Source: Acidocella sp. (GTDB taxonomy: Bacteria > Pseudomonadota > Alphaproteobacteria > Acetobacterales > Acetobacteraceae). Taken from it: DNA of 64,000 nucleotides. The notes beneath the pieces were generated by a model, which searched no databases, was not told where the DNA came from, and saw only the letters and a program-made list of their open reading frames with translations. Both the position numbers and the translations under genes were made by a program. This document shows, one piece after another, positions 47,333 to 55,767 of the stretch. The stretch is taken from positions 23,629-87,628 of the forward strand of contig JAQNCT010000004.1 of NCBI GenBank assembly GCA_029077825.1, read 5' to 3'. Position 1 is the first letter of the stretch; every line of letters starts with the position of its first letter.

Positions 47333-50300
47333 ATGCGCAGCATGCTAAAACCCGCCCGCGAAATATTGGTTTCAGCCGATAATGCGCGGCCATCGTGGGG
47401 CGTATTTGATGCGAAGTGGTATTTGGCCCGCTACACGGCGGCAGAGAAGCGCTGTGAGGGGCAAATCGATGCCGCTTTGGGTGATTATTTAAACATTGGC
47501 GCCTCGCAGGGCTATTCACCAAACCCGTATTTTAATGAAGCCTTCTATGGTGCGCAAAACCCCGATGTTTTGGAACTGGTTCGCGTCGGTCATTACGAAT
47601 CAGGGTTTGACCATTTTTGTCAGTTTGGGCATCGCGCGTTATCACCGCACTGGCTGTTCGATGACCAGCTTTATGCGCGGCTATATGAGGATATGTCGAT
47701 TGAAAATCTCGACCAGCATGGTTTTGCGGGCCGGTACGACCATTACTTGAAGTCCGGCCAGTTTGAGGGCCGGCAAGCGCATTATATGTTCGACGGTGGC
47801 TATTATCGCCAGCAGGCAATCGAGGCGGGGATTGAAGCCCGTGCTATAGATGATTTGGGACCTTACCGAAATTTTTTAAAACGACTTTATACGGAATCTA
47901 AAGAGCTCCCACCCTCAATATATTTTAGTCCGCAATGGTATCGCGAGACCGGGTTGGGGGTACGTTCAGATATAAAGCGTGGGGTATTTCATTCCGCCAT
48001 CGAGCATTATCTTTGCAATTTAAACCCTGAAATACGAGACCCTGTTCCCGAATTCTCGGAAGTCTATTATTGCGAGGCTAATCAGGATATAATCAGTGCC
48101 ATTCAAAACGGCACATTTCGATGTGGCTATCAGCATTTCGTGCAATTTGGAGCCTTTGAACTAAGGCGGCCAAGCCCGAATATTGATCTGGTCTATTATC
48201 GGGACATGAATCCACAAGTGCGCGATGACCTAAACTCTGGTACGATGCGCGACGCATTTGCGCATTTGCGGTTGGTGGGGATTCCGCAGCGTCTTGTTTT
48301 TATGCCGACGCAACTTAACTTAAGTTTGCGGGAGGATGATGCCAAACAGCTTTTTTTGGATAAAGCGCGCAATCAGCTATTTACGTTTTCACGACAAAAA
48401 ATTGATTTTACTTCGGTTGACCCCGTCGTGTCAGTTGTGATGGTTTTGTTTAATAAATTTGCACTGACGATGCAGGCGCTGGCATCTTTAAGAAATAACT
48501 TGGTTGGTGATATTCAGCTTATTATTGTTGATAATGCGTCTCATGATGATACGCGCTGGATCGAAGAATATGTAACGGGTGTGCTTATCCATCGCCTTTC
48601 TGAAAATATCGGTTATTTACGAGCAGTAAATTTGGCTCTTACGGATATTAAAGCTGAAACAACGCTTTATTTGAATAATGATATTGAGCTCGGCTATGGC
48701 GCCTTAAAATCAGCGCTTGGTCGGTTGCAGTCATCGCCGGATATCGGCGCGGTGGGTGGTAAAATCATCCGCACGCATGGGCAATTGCAGGAGGCCGGGT
48801 CGATTATATGGCGTGATGGAACGACCACGGGTTACATGCGTGATGCCATTCCTTCGGCGCCAGAGGTAAATTTTGTCCGTGACGTTGACTATTGTTCGGC
48901 GGTGTTTTTGCTTTGTCGCTCAACCATTCTACGCGCTTTAGAGGGCTTTGATGCAGACTACAGCCCCTCATATTACGAAGATGTTGATCTATGTGTGCGA
49001 ATGTATCAGGCAGGATATCGGGTTGTTTATGATCCGACGATTACGATTTATCATTTTGAATATGGAAGCGCTGTTCACTCCGATGTTTCAGTTGCGCTGA
49101 TGCGACGCGGGCAAAAAATATTTCAGAAAAAACATAAAGTTTATTTGGAGAAAAAATTTAATAAACTTGAAAATAATTCCTTGGCAGCGCGCTCGGTTGG
49201 TGCCTATGGAAAAAATATTTTGTTTTTTGAGGATACTTTGCCGTTGCGGCATCTTGGGTCAGGCTTTGTTCGCTCGAATGACATAGTAAACACGCTTGCA
49301 CAGTTTGGACATAGAGTCTCGGTATTCCCGATTAACGGAACCGCCCATGATTTAATGAAAATCTATGGTGATTTTGAGTCCACAATTGAAATTCTCTACA
49401 AATCCGACATAAATTCTTTGGAAAAAATTCTTCGAGATCGTGAAAATTTTTATGATCTGATATGGATTTCCAGAACTCATAATCTATCGCGTATTTTGCC
49501 GATCTTAAAGGAGGTCGGCATTGACTTGAAATGCCTACCGATCATTCTTGATACTGAAGCGGTCGTATCAAACCGGGATAACCTCAAGATGCAGCTTGAT
49601 AGCCCTACCAATAAATCTGACATTCGGCACATGGTGGAAGCTGAATTTTCAGAAGCAGCGGTTTGCCGTCACGTTATTGCGGTGAGCCAAATTGAGCATG
49701 ACCAGCTTCGTGATCTGGGTATAAAAAATACTTCAATAGTGGGTACAATGCGCTCGGTTGAACTGACACAGCGCCCTTTTCGATTGCGGGATGGTATATT
49801 ATTTGTATCAAGTATTCATCAAGCTGATAGCCCCAATTTGGATTCGCTAGTTTGGTATATGAATGATATTCTTCCTGCTCTTAATTCTTTAATGGATGAG
49901 GTGCCGATTTTGAATGTGGTAGGCTATGTAGATTCGAGCATAGATCTATCAGCTTTTTATGATCAGCCAAAAATAAAATTTCATGGCCAGGTGGCTAATC
50001 TGGCACCTTTTTATGATGCCAATCGATTGTTCATTGCGCCAACCAGATTTGCCGCTGGTACAGCCTATAAGGTCTATGAGGCTGCGTCATTTGGCCTGCC
50101 ATGCGTTGTGACTGATGTTCTGGAAAAGCAGCTTGGCTGGCAGGATGGCGTTGAATTATTGACAGCACCCACGACTGATGCAACGCGCTTTGCGGCGCAG
50201 ATTGCAAAATTATATAAATCCGCAGCACTATGGCAAAAGCTCAGAAAGAAGGCCGCTGAGCGGATCGAACGTGAAAATTCAAAATCAGAATTTGAGCGGG

Positions 50301-50362
50301 CACTCAGTGATATTCTTGAACAGGTGTTTACCCCTGATCTAGCTTTGGGTACCGGCAACTAG
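47333..50362 (+). CDS. Large multidomain glycosyltransferase (repeats + GT2 + GT4-like)
   Basis: This 1009-residue, apparently cytosolic protein has three parts. Residues 25-320 hold degenerate repeats of the type xxYY/FYxxxNPDVxxxxxxGxxxxxxHFxxFGxxExR (for example 70-100, 110-146, 245-280, 288-320). Residues 365-590 are a GT2 domain with SVVMVLFNK, IIVDNASHDDT, LNNDIE (448-452, DXD-like) and YYEDVDLCVRMYQAGY. Residues 628-1000 resemble a GT4/GT-B domain with GSGFVRSND, FVSSIHQADSPN and APTRFAAGTAYKVYEAASFGLP. Bifunctional sugar polymerisation onto a surface glycan or protein is plausible. The gene is AT-richer than its neighbours and its 3' end overlaps yifB by 24 bases. Confidence 0.87.
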   Translation: MRSMLKPAREILVSADNARPSWGVFDAKWYLARYTAAEKRCEGQIDAALGDYLNIGASQGYSPNPYFNEAFYGAQNPDVLELVRVGHYESGFDHFCQFGHRALSPHWLFDDQLYARLYEDMSIENLDQHGFAGRYDHYLKSGQFEGRQAHYMFDGGYYRQQAIEAGIEARAIDDLGPYRNFLKRLYTESKELPPSIYFSPQWYRETGLGVRSDIKRGVFHSAIEHYLCNLNPEIRDPVPEFSEVYYCEANQDIISAIQNGTFRCGYQHFVQFGAFELRRPSPNIDLVYYRDMNPQVRDDLNSGTMRDAFAHLRLVGIPQRLVFMPTQLNLSLREDDAKQLFLDKARNQLFTFSRQKIDFTSVDPVVSVVMVLFNKFALTMQALASLRNNLVGDIQLIIVDNASHDDTRWIEEYVTGVLIHRLSENIGYLRAVNLALTDIKAETTLYLNNDIELGYGALKSALGRLQSSPDIGAVGGKIIRTHGQLQEAGSIIWRDGTTTGYMRDAIPSAPEVNFVRDVDYCSAVFLLCRSTILRALEGFDADYSPSYYEDVDLCVRMYQAGYRVVYDPTITIYHFEYGSAVHSDVSVALMRRGQKIFQKKHKVYLEKKFNKLENNSLAARSVGAYGKNILFFEDTLPLRHLGSGFVRSNDIVNTLAQFGHRVSVFPINGTAHDLMKIYGDFESTIEILYKSDINSLEKILRDRENFYDLIWISRTHNLSRILPILKEVGIDLKCLPIILDTEAVVSNRDNLKMQLDSPTNKSDIRHMVEAEFSEAAVCRHVIAVSQIEHDQLRDLGIKNTSIVGTMRSVELTQRPFRLRDGILFVSSIHQADSPNLDSLVWYMNDILPALNSLMDEVPILNVVGYVDSSIDLSAFYDQPKIKFHGQVANLAPFYDANRLFIAPTRFAAGTAYKVYEAASFGLPCVVTDVLEKQLGWQDGVELLTAPTTDATRFAAQIAKLYKSAALWQKLRKKAAERIERENSKSEFERALSDILEQVFTPDLALGTGN

Positions 50363-51865
50363 CGCTGCACGCCCTGGAAACCGATGGCGGTAGGACAAGG
50401 CCTCCGCGATATGATTTTGTTGTACAACATCCAGCCCGGCTAAATCCGCGATGGTTCTGGCGACGCGAAGTGTCCTGGTATAACCGCGCGCCGAAAGCCG
50501 CAATTTGGTCGCTGCCATTTCGATAAATTTTTTTGCATCAGAGCTTATGATTATTGCATCAGCCAGGGCCTCAGCATTTGTCGAAGCGCCGGCTTCACCA
50601 TAGCGCTCACGTTGCAGGTTGCGTGCGGCCGCGACACGTTTGGCGACCACATGGCTTGCCTCGCCGACCGGGGCTCGTGATAATTCAACCGGGGTAACCG
50701 GCGATATTTCAATAATCAAATCAATGCGGTCAAGCAGCGGGCCACTGACCTTGCTTTGATAATCTTCGCCACAGCGCGGTGCCCTGCCGCATTCACGCGA
50801 AGCGTCGCCCAGATAGCCGCAACGGCATGGGTTCATGGCGGCTACCAGTTGGAAGCGGGCAGGGTAGGTAATATGTGCTGCGGCCCGGGCAACTGTGGTC
50901 TGCCCTGCTTCCAGAGGCTGTCTGAGAGCCTCTAACGTTGCCCGCGGAAATTCTGGCAGCTCGTCCATGAACAATACGCCGCGATGTGCCAGCGAGACCT
51001 CACCAGGTTTGGCCCGGTTTCCACCGCCCGATATTGCTGCCATGCTGGCTGAGTGGTGTGGCTCGCGAAATGGTGGCCGCGTCACCAGCCGGCCCTCATC
51101 AAGAAGTCCGGCTACTGAGTGAACCATACTTACTTCCAATGCCTCACGTGGTGAAAGATCTGGGAGAAGGCCGGGTAGACGAGATGCAAGCATGGATTTG
51201 CCGCCGCCTGGCGGGCCGATCATCAAAAGATTATGGCACCCTGCAGCAGCGACCTCCAGCGCCCGGCGTGCCGTTTCCATGCCGCGGACGTCTGCCAGGT
51301 CAAGGGTTTTATACCCAGCGCCGAGCTGGCCCATAGGTGGCGGGGAGATGATCTGTGTGCCCCGAAAATGATTAATCAATGCAAGCAAATCAGGCGTTGC
51401 AAGAACCGAGATGTCTCCCGCCCAGCCCGCTTCCGGGCCTTGGGATTGTGGGCAAATCAGGCCAAGGTCACGCCCACTTGCGGCAATTGCCGCTGGTAAA
51501 ACGCCTGCTACTGGGTTTAAGCGGCCGTCCAGAGACAGCTCCCCGAGTGCTGCATATTGGGCGAGGTCTTCCAGCGGCAGCACGTCCATGGCGGCGAGAA
51601 CGGCGAGGGCAATCGGCAGATCAAAATGGCTGCCTTCCTTAAGGACATCCGCCGGCGCCAAATTCACCAGTACGCGCTTAGGTGGCAGGGCAAGCCCCAT
51701 TGAGGTGAGTGCCGCACGCACCCTTTCACGCGCTTCTCCAACTGCCTTGTCCGGTAGGCCAACCATCAAAAAATTAGGCAATCCACTGGAAATTTGAACC
51801 TGTACCTCAACCGGCAGCGCATCAATTCCGGCGAAAGCGAAGCTTTGAATGCGCGCTATACTCAC
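50339..51865 (-). CDS. yifB: ComM/YifB-family Mg-chelatase-like AAA+ ATPase
   Basis: The 508-residue protein has the Lon-like N-terminal domain (FAGIDALPVEVQVQISSGLPNF, VGEARERVRAAL, NLAPADVLKEGSHFDLPIAL), Walker A GPPGGGKSMLASRLPG near residue 217, Walker B-like GVLFMDELPEF near 294, and a C-terminal Mg-chelatase domain (SARGYTRTLRVARTIADL). ComM is a helicase that promotes branch migration during natural transformation in some bacteria. The GTG start lies inside a 9-bp inverted repeat. Its 3' end overlaps the glycosyltransferase gene. Confidence 0.93.
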   Translation of the reverse strand: MSIARIQSFAFAGIDALPVEVQVQISSGLPNFLMVGLPDKAVGEARERVRAALTSMGLALPPKRVLVNLAPADVLKEGSHFDLPIALAVLAAMDVLPLEDLAQYAALGELSLDGRLNPVAGVLPAAIAASGRDLGLICPQSQGPEAGWAGDISVLATPDLLALINHFRGTQIISPPPMGQLGAGYKTLDLADVRGMETARRALEVAAAGCHNLLMIGPPGGGKSMLASRLPGLLPDLSPREALEVSMVHSVAGLLDEGRLVTRPPFREPHHSASMAAISGGGNRAKPGEVSLAHRGVLFMDELPEFPRATLEALRQPLEAGQTTVARAAAHITYPARFQLVAAMNPCRCGYLGDASRECGRAPRCGEDYQSKVSGPLLDRIDLIIEISPVTPVELSRAPVGEASHVVAKRVAAARNLQRERYGEAGASTNAEALADAIIISSDAKKFIEMAATKLRLSARGYTRTLRVARTIADLAGLDVVQQNHIAEALSYRHRFPGRAALVAGTQS

Positions 51866-51889
51866 AACCTATATGCCATCATAGGTTGT
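51864..51889. repeat. 9-bp inverted repeat over the yifB start
   Basis: ACAACCTAT (51864-51872) and ATAGGTTGT (51881-51889) are perfect complements around an 8-base loop. The left arm includes two bases of the yifB GTG codon. It may be an operator, an mRNA hairpin controlling yifB translation, or a weak terminator for the upstream transporter operon. Confidence 0.5.
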
Positions 51890-51915
51890 AATTTAGGAGG
51901 TTAGGAAGAGGTTGT

Positions 51916-52620
51916 CTAGGGTTTTAGGAAGGCCAGAAAATGCTGCTCAGCTCTGCGGAACGCATAAATCAACCCGAAAGAAATGCATAAATACAAAACA
52001 GCGGCGATGCTGAAGGACGCGAAAGGGTTGTAGGTTGCGGAATAAGCGTCTTTGGCGACTTTCAATATATCGGGCACGGTCGCTGTAAAGGCCAGCGTGG
52101 TGGCATGCAGCATGAGGATCACCTCATTGCTGTAAACCGGCAAGGCGCGGCGAAGGGCACCGGGAATGATGATGCGTTGATACAGCTTGAATTGTGACAT
52201 TCCCAGCGATCTCGCCGCATCGATCTCGCCGAAGGCTGTTTCACGAATGGCGCCGGCAAAAATCTCTGTCGTGTAAGCGCCGGTGTTTAGGCCGAATGCC
52301 AAAATCGTACAGTTAATGCCTTGGCGGAAAAATTCATTCAGCGGGGCTGTGTTGCGGACAAAATCAAGGCTGTAAAACCCAGTATAAATGATGAGCAATT
52401 GCACATAGAGCGGGGTGCCGCGGAAAATAAACGTGTAAAGCCAAACAGGAAACCAGATGAGTGGGTTGCGGGCATTCCGGGCGATCGCAAGCGGTATGGC
52501 CATAAAAAACCCGATGACGCAGGCTGTGACCAGCAGCCACAACGTCATGGCGACACCGGTCATATTGTAGCCGTCTGAGTATAAAAGTGCTTGCCAGTAA
52601 TTCTGGAGAATATAGATCAT
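51916..52620 (-). CDS. Polar amino-acid ABC transporter permease (HisM/ArtM type)
   Basis: This 234-residue inner-membrane permease is for basic or polar amino acids. It has five TM-like segments and the EAA loop GEIDAARSLGMSQFKLYQRIIIPGALRRALP near residue 130. The order hisJ-hisQ-hisM and sequence resemblance to HisM/OccM suggest lysine, arginine, ornithine or histidine uptake. The ATG overlaps the preceding permease stop by four bases. No ATPase gene follows; yifB is next. Confidence 0.9.
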   Translation of the reverse strand: MIYILQNYWQALLYSDGYNMTGVAMTLWLLVTACVIGFFMAIPLAIARNARNPLIWFPVWLYTFIFRGTPLYVQLLIIYTGFYSLDFVRNTAPLNEFFRQGINCTILAFGLNTGAYTTEIFAGAIRETAFGEIDAARSLGMSQFKLYQRIIIPGALRRALPVYSNEVILMLHATTLAFTATVPDILKVAKDAYSATYNPFASFSIAAVLYLCISFGLIYAFRRAEQHFLAFLKP

Positions 52621-53330
52621 AGCACCGCCTTGCGAACGCCGACGGAAAACCTGCGCTCTAACAGGAATAATACGCCATTGGATATTGTGGTCAGCGCCAA
52701 ATACACCAAGCCAGCAAGGCTCATGAAGTAGAAGGTGCGGAAAGTGCCCTCGCCAGCGTTTTGAGAGGCCTTCACCACGTCGGTTAAGCCAATAAGCGAG
52801 ACCAAGGCAGTAGCTTTTAGGATCACTTGCCAGTTGTTCGCCAAGCCAGGTAAGGCGAAACGCATCATTTGCGGAAATAATATTCGACGAAAAACCTGAG
52901 CGGGCCTCATGCCAAAAGATCGGGCGGCTTCAAGTTGACCGCGCGGTACAGCAAGGAACGCACCCCGAAAAGTTTCGGTGAAGTAGGCTCCATATATAAA
53001 GCCGAGCGTTATCACACCGCTGGTGAATGGATCGAGATTGATCTGCTCGATGTCGACATAGCTTTGAACATTGCCCAGATAATCGGTCAAACTGTTAAGC
53101 CATATCTGGAGGCTATAAAAAATCAGGAGCATCAGCACGAGGTCGGGAACGCCGCGAACAATGGTCGTATAAATTGTTGCGATAGCGGAAACGACCCGTC
53201 CTTTTGACAATTTGGCAGACGCGCCCACCAGGCCGATGAAAAATGATACCAATAAAGATAAAACGGATAATTCAACGGTCGTGACGGTTCCCGCAAGGAT
53301 TTGCGGGCCATAACCATTGAGCATCAGCAT
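52617..53330 (-). CDS. Polar amino-acid ABC transporter permease (HisQ/ArtQ type)
   Basis: This 237-residue partner permease begins LMLNGYGPQILAGTVTTVELSVLSLLVSFFIGLVGA. It has the EAA loop GQLEAARSFGMRPAQVFRRILFPQMMRFALPG near residue 130 and a C-terminal LERRFSVGVRK. Several starts are possible: TTG 53336, ATG 53330 and ATG 53324. ATG 53330 is chosen. It would form a heterodimer with the next permease. Confidence 0.9.
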   Translation of the reverse strand: MLMLNGYGPQILAGTVTTVELSVLSLLVSFFIGLVGASAKLSKGRVVSAIATIYTTIVRGVPDLVLMLLIFYSLQIWLNSLTDYLGNVQSYVDIEQINLDPFTSGVITLGFIYGAYFTETFRGAFLAVPRGQLEAARSFGMRPAQVFRRILFPQMMRFALPGLANNWQVILKATALVSLIGLTDVVKASQNAGEGTFRTFYFMSLAGLVYLALTTISNGVLFLLERRFSVGVRKAVL

Positions 53331-53361
53331 CGCCAAATTCCGGCGGACATGGAAAACTGAA

Positions 53362-53396
53362 GGGCGGTCATGTCTTTTTTAGTGACTTGACCGCCC
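53362..53396. promoter_or_regulatory. Intercistronic hairpin between binding-protein and permease genes
   Basis: GGGCGGTCA (53362-53370) and TGACCGCCC (53388-53396) pair perfectly, with a further GTC/GAC pairing inside. On the transcript this lies between the solute-binding protein stop and the permease start without a U-tract. It could stabilise the abundant upstream message, as repeats do in the enteric hisJ-hisQ gap; that role is inferred. Confidence 0.5.
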
Positions 53397-53402
53397 GCGT
53401 TC

Positions 53403-54209
53403 TTATTTGGCTGGTGTTGCGGCGTAAACATCAAAGTTGAAATATTTCGCCTCAATTTTCTTATAGGTGCCGTTTTTGATAATGGTGGCAATCGCCTTAT
53501 CAATTTTTGCCTTCAGGTCCGGCTCATCCTTACGGATGCCAATGGCGATATACGAACCCAACACGTCTTTGGGATCGTCAGTAACGTTTCCGGCCAAAGC
53601 GTAAGCTGTCCCCTTCGGGGTTTTCAGGAAGCCATAATCAGCTTCGACGGAGTCCTGTAACGAGGCATCCAAACGGCCGGACAGCAGATCGGCATAAACC
53701 TGGTCCTGGCCAGGATATGAGACAACGTTGACGCCAGAGGGCTTCCAATAGGTGTTGGCGTAGGTTTCCTGAATGGTGCCAGCCTCAACCCCAACTGTTT
53801 TGCCTTTCAGGCTATCTACGGTCGGTTTCAAGCCGGAAGCTTTTTTAGCGATCAGGCTGGTCGGTTCATTATACATTTCAGATGAAAAATCGATCTGCTG
53901 CTGGCGTGCGGGGGTCACGGTCATCGAGGAGAGAATGGCATCAAATTTCCGGGCTTCGAGTGCTGGGATAATGCCATCAAAGCCTTGGGCGACGAACACG
54001 CATTTAACTTTTAAGTCAGCGCAGATTGCCTTGCCAAGGTCGATATCAAAGCCAACAAACTGCCCGCCCGGCGACATGCTTTCAAACGGCGGGTAGGTTG
54101 CGTCGACGCCAAATTTGATCTCGGTGAGGGATTTGGCATTTGCCGGCGAATTCGTCGCAAAACCAAGTGCCAAAACGGTCATCGCACCCGTGGCCAAAAT
54201 TTTCTTCAT
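53403..54209 (-). CDS. Periplasmic polar amino-acid-binding protein (HisJ/ArgT type)
   Basis: The 268-residue product starts at ATG 54209 after GGGAGC. It has a Sec signal (KKILATGAMTVLALGFATNSPANA). The mature SBP_bac_3 domain has IKFGVDATYPPFESM, FVGFDIDLGKAICADLKVKC, FDAILSSMTVTPARQQQIDFS and a GIRKDEPDLKAKIDKAI region near the C-terminus. This fits lysine/arginine/ornithine or histidine binding. The cognate ATPase gene is absent here, so the importer must borrow one encoded elsewhere. Confidence 0.92.
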   Translation of the reverse strand: MKKILATGAMTVLALGFATNSPANAKSLTEIKFGVDATYPPFESMSPGGQFVGFDIDLGKAICADLKVKCVFVAQGFDGIIPALEARKFDAILSSMTVTPARQQQIDFSSEMYNEPTSLIAKKASGLKPTVDSLKGKTVGVEAGTIQETYANTYWKPSGVNVVSYPGQDQVYADLLSGRLDASLQDSVEADYGFLKTPKGTAYALAGNVTDDPKDVLGSYIAIGIRKDEPDLKAKIDKAIATIIKNGTYKKIEAKYFNFDVYAATPAK

Positions 54210-54379
54210 AGATAGCTCCCAGTTAAATTTACGCAAAAGTCTCCTGGCCTGGCACATTTCGTTCGAGGCGCATTCCTGTCACTTTAACGCAATAACACTG
54301 GTTAGCAACTTATATTCGGGATGGCTTATCCAACGGTCCCAAGTGTCAACGGCCGCAGGACCCTGACCGTGAACGGTAG

Positions 54380-54898
54380 TCAGACTGCTGAGCGAAGTGC
54401 CGCAGGGGCGCCTGCAATGGCCCGGTTGACCATATCGGTGGCGGTCTCGCTGGCAAAGCCGGCCCGGAGAAGTTGGGTCGAGGCGGCGGTTGCAACGTCA
54501 ATGGCGACATTGCGGACCTCCTCGAGCGCAGCCTTTTCGGCAGCAGCAATCCGGTCCAGGGCAAGACGCTCACGGCGTTTGGTCATCGCGTGGGCATCGG
54601 CTGCCATTTCAAGCCGTGTACGGGTGGCTTCAGCTTCGGCGTGGGCAATGATTTGCTTGGCATCTTCGATAGCTTGCGCTTGCCGGGCTTTAGCCTCAGC
54701 CAGCATAGCCTCGGCTTCAGCTTTCAGCTTGGCCGCTTCATCCAGCGCTGAGCGAACTGTGTTCGTCCGGGCATCCAGCATGGCAGTGACTGGTGCAACA
54801 ATCTTTTTTGCAAATAAAACGGCAAAAATAACAATCGCTACGGCGACCCAGAAGGAACCATGTTCCCAAGGTGCGGCTTGAAGGGCTTGATATTCCAT
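54380..54898 (-). CDS. atpF: F0F1 ATP synthase subunit b
   Basis: Subunit b is part of the peripheral stalk. The 172-residue protein has a single N-terminal TM span (FWVAVAIVIFAVLFAKKI) and then a long charged coiled coil (AAKLKAEAEAMLAEAKARQAQAIEDAKQ). It is the last gene of the F0 operon, 15 bp after b'. F1 genes (atpHAGDC) are not in the window, consistent with the split F0/F1 arrangement of alphaproteobacteria. Confidence 0.94.
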   Translation of the reverse strand: MEYQALQAAPWEHGSFWVAVAIVIFAVLFAKKIVAPVTAMLDARTNTVRSALDEAAKLKAEAEAMLAEAKARQAQAIEDAKQIIAHAEAEATRTRLEMAADAHAMTKRRERLALDRIAAAEKAALEEVRNVAIDVATAASTQLLRAGFASETATDMVNRAIAGAPAALRSAV

Positions 54899-54913
54899 AG
54901 TGTTATCCTCGCC

Positions 54914-55486
54914 TTAGGCCACTTTGCGGGCCAGAAAAGCCGCCTCAATTTCAGGAGCAAGTACAGCTTGATCTGGAATTTTACCGGTCAACCGCGTTAT
55001 CAACGTTGTGGCCACATCGGCTGCCACAGGCTTGATAGCCGCCAAGGCGGTGGCCCGTGCCTCGGCAATTTGTTTTTCTGAATATTCAAGTTGCGCATCT
55101 AACTTGTCATTCAGCACCTTCGCGTCGGCAAAAGCTTTCGCTTTCGCGTCCGCTTCCGCTTTGGCGATGTCTGCCTGGGCTTTTTCACGCGCCTGCTTCA
55201 TCGTGGCATTCAGCTCAGCTACCGCACGATCGGCTTCGGCTTTGGCTGTGTGCGCCGCGGCAAGGTCGTTGGCGATTTGCTTTTCCCGACGCTCCAGAAC
55301 ACTGCCGATTTGCGGCAACCCCCAGCGCGACAAAGTAAAATACAACACCACCAAAATCACCACCATCCAGAGCAACTGGGCCGTGGTTAGCGGGTTCTGG
55401 AAATCCATCTGCGGCATGGTGCCCTCCGCCATGGCGGCGGCGGGAACCATGCTGAGCACGAGCGCGAAGGCGGTACGACGGATCAT
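54914..55486 (-). CDS. atpF': F0F1 ATP synthase subunit b'
   Basis: This 190-residue second stalk subunit starts at ATG 55486, one base after the atpE stop. The N-terminus (IRRTAFALVLSMVPAAAMAEG) looks like a cleavable signal. It is followed by the family's MPQMDFQNPLTTAQLLWMVVILVVLYFTLSRWGLPQI and a coiled coil. Two divergent b-type genes in tandem mark phototroph and alphaproteobacterial ATP synthases with b/b' heterodimers. Confidence 0.92.
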   Translation of the reverse strand: MIRRTAFALVLSMVPAAAMAEGTMPQMDFQNPLTTAQLLWMVVILVVLYFTLSRWGLPQIGSVLERREKQIANDLAAAHTAKAEADRAVAELNATMKQAREKAQADIAKAEADAKAKAFADAKVLNDKLDAQLEYSEKQIAEARATALAAIKPVAADVATTLITRLTGKIPDQAVLAPEIEAAFLARKVA

Positions 55487-55487
55487 A

Positions 55488-55724
55488 TCAGGTAAAGAGA
55501 ATAACCAGCGCAATAACCAGCGCGTACAAAGCAACCGCTTCTGTCAAGGCAAAGCCCAGCAACACGTCACGGAACATCGTATCGCGCGCGGCCGGGTTAC
55601 GGCCAACCGCGGAGACGAATGAGCCGAAGAGATTACCGATACCGACACCGGCACCGGCAACGCCGATTGTGGCAAGGCCCGCACCAATGTCTTTGGCGAG
55701 AAGGGCGGTTTGAGCTGCGTCCAT
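55488..55724 (-). CDS. atpE: F0F1 ATP synthase subunit c
   Basis: This 78-residue proteolipid forms the proton-driven ring. The N-terminal helix has the glycine motif GAGLATIGVAGAGVGIG, the polar loop GRNPAARD, and the C-terminal helix carries the proton-binding Glu62 in ALTEAVALYALVIAL. It uses Glu rather than Asp and lacks sodium-type ligands on casual reading. A longer intergenic gap (43 bp) before it may help raise expression relative to neighbours. Confidence 0.97.
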   Translation of the reverse strand: MDAAQTALLAKDIGAGLATIGVAGAGVGIGNLFGSFVSAVGRNPAARDTMFRDVLLGFALTEAVALYALVIALVILFT

Positions 55725-55767
55725 TTAATGTTCCTTTCCGAAACTTTTAAGCAAAATCAATAGTCAA

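Noticed and set aside
47500..48300. Possible DNA tandem repeats in the glycosyltransferase N-terminus
   Set aside because: The repetition is visible only at protein level (YY..NPDV..HF..FG pattern); the DNA copies are too diverged to count as a repeat array.
54309..54349. TTGACA (minus strand, 54349-54344) and TATAAG (54314-54309) upstream of the binding-protein gene
   Set aside because: The two boxes are 29 bases apart and lie downstream of the F0 operon on the wrong side of the binding-protein start, so they cannot form one promoter for it.
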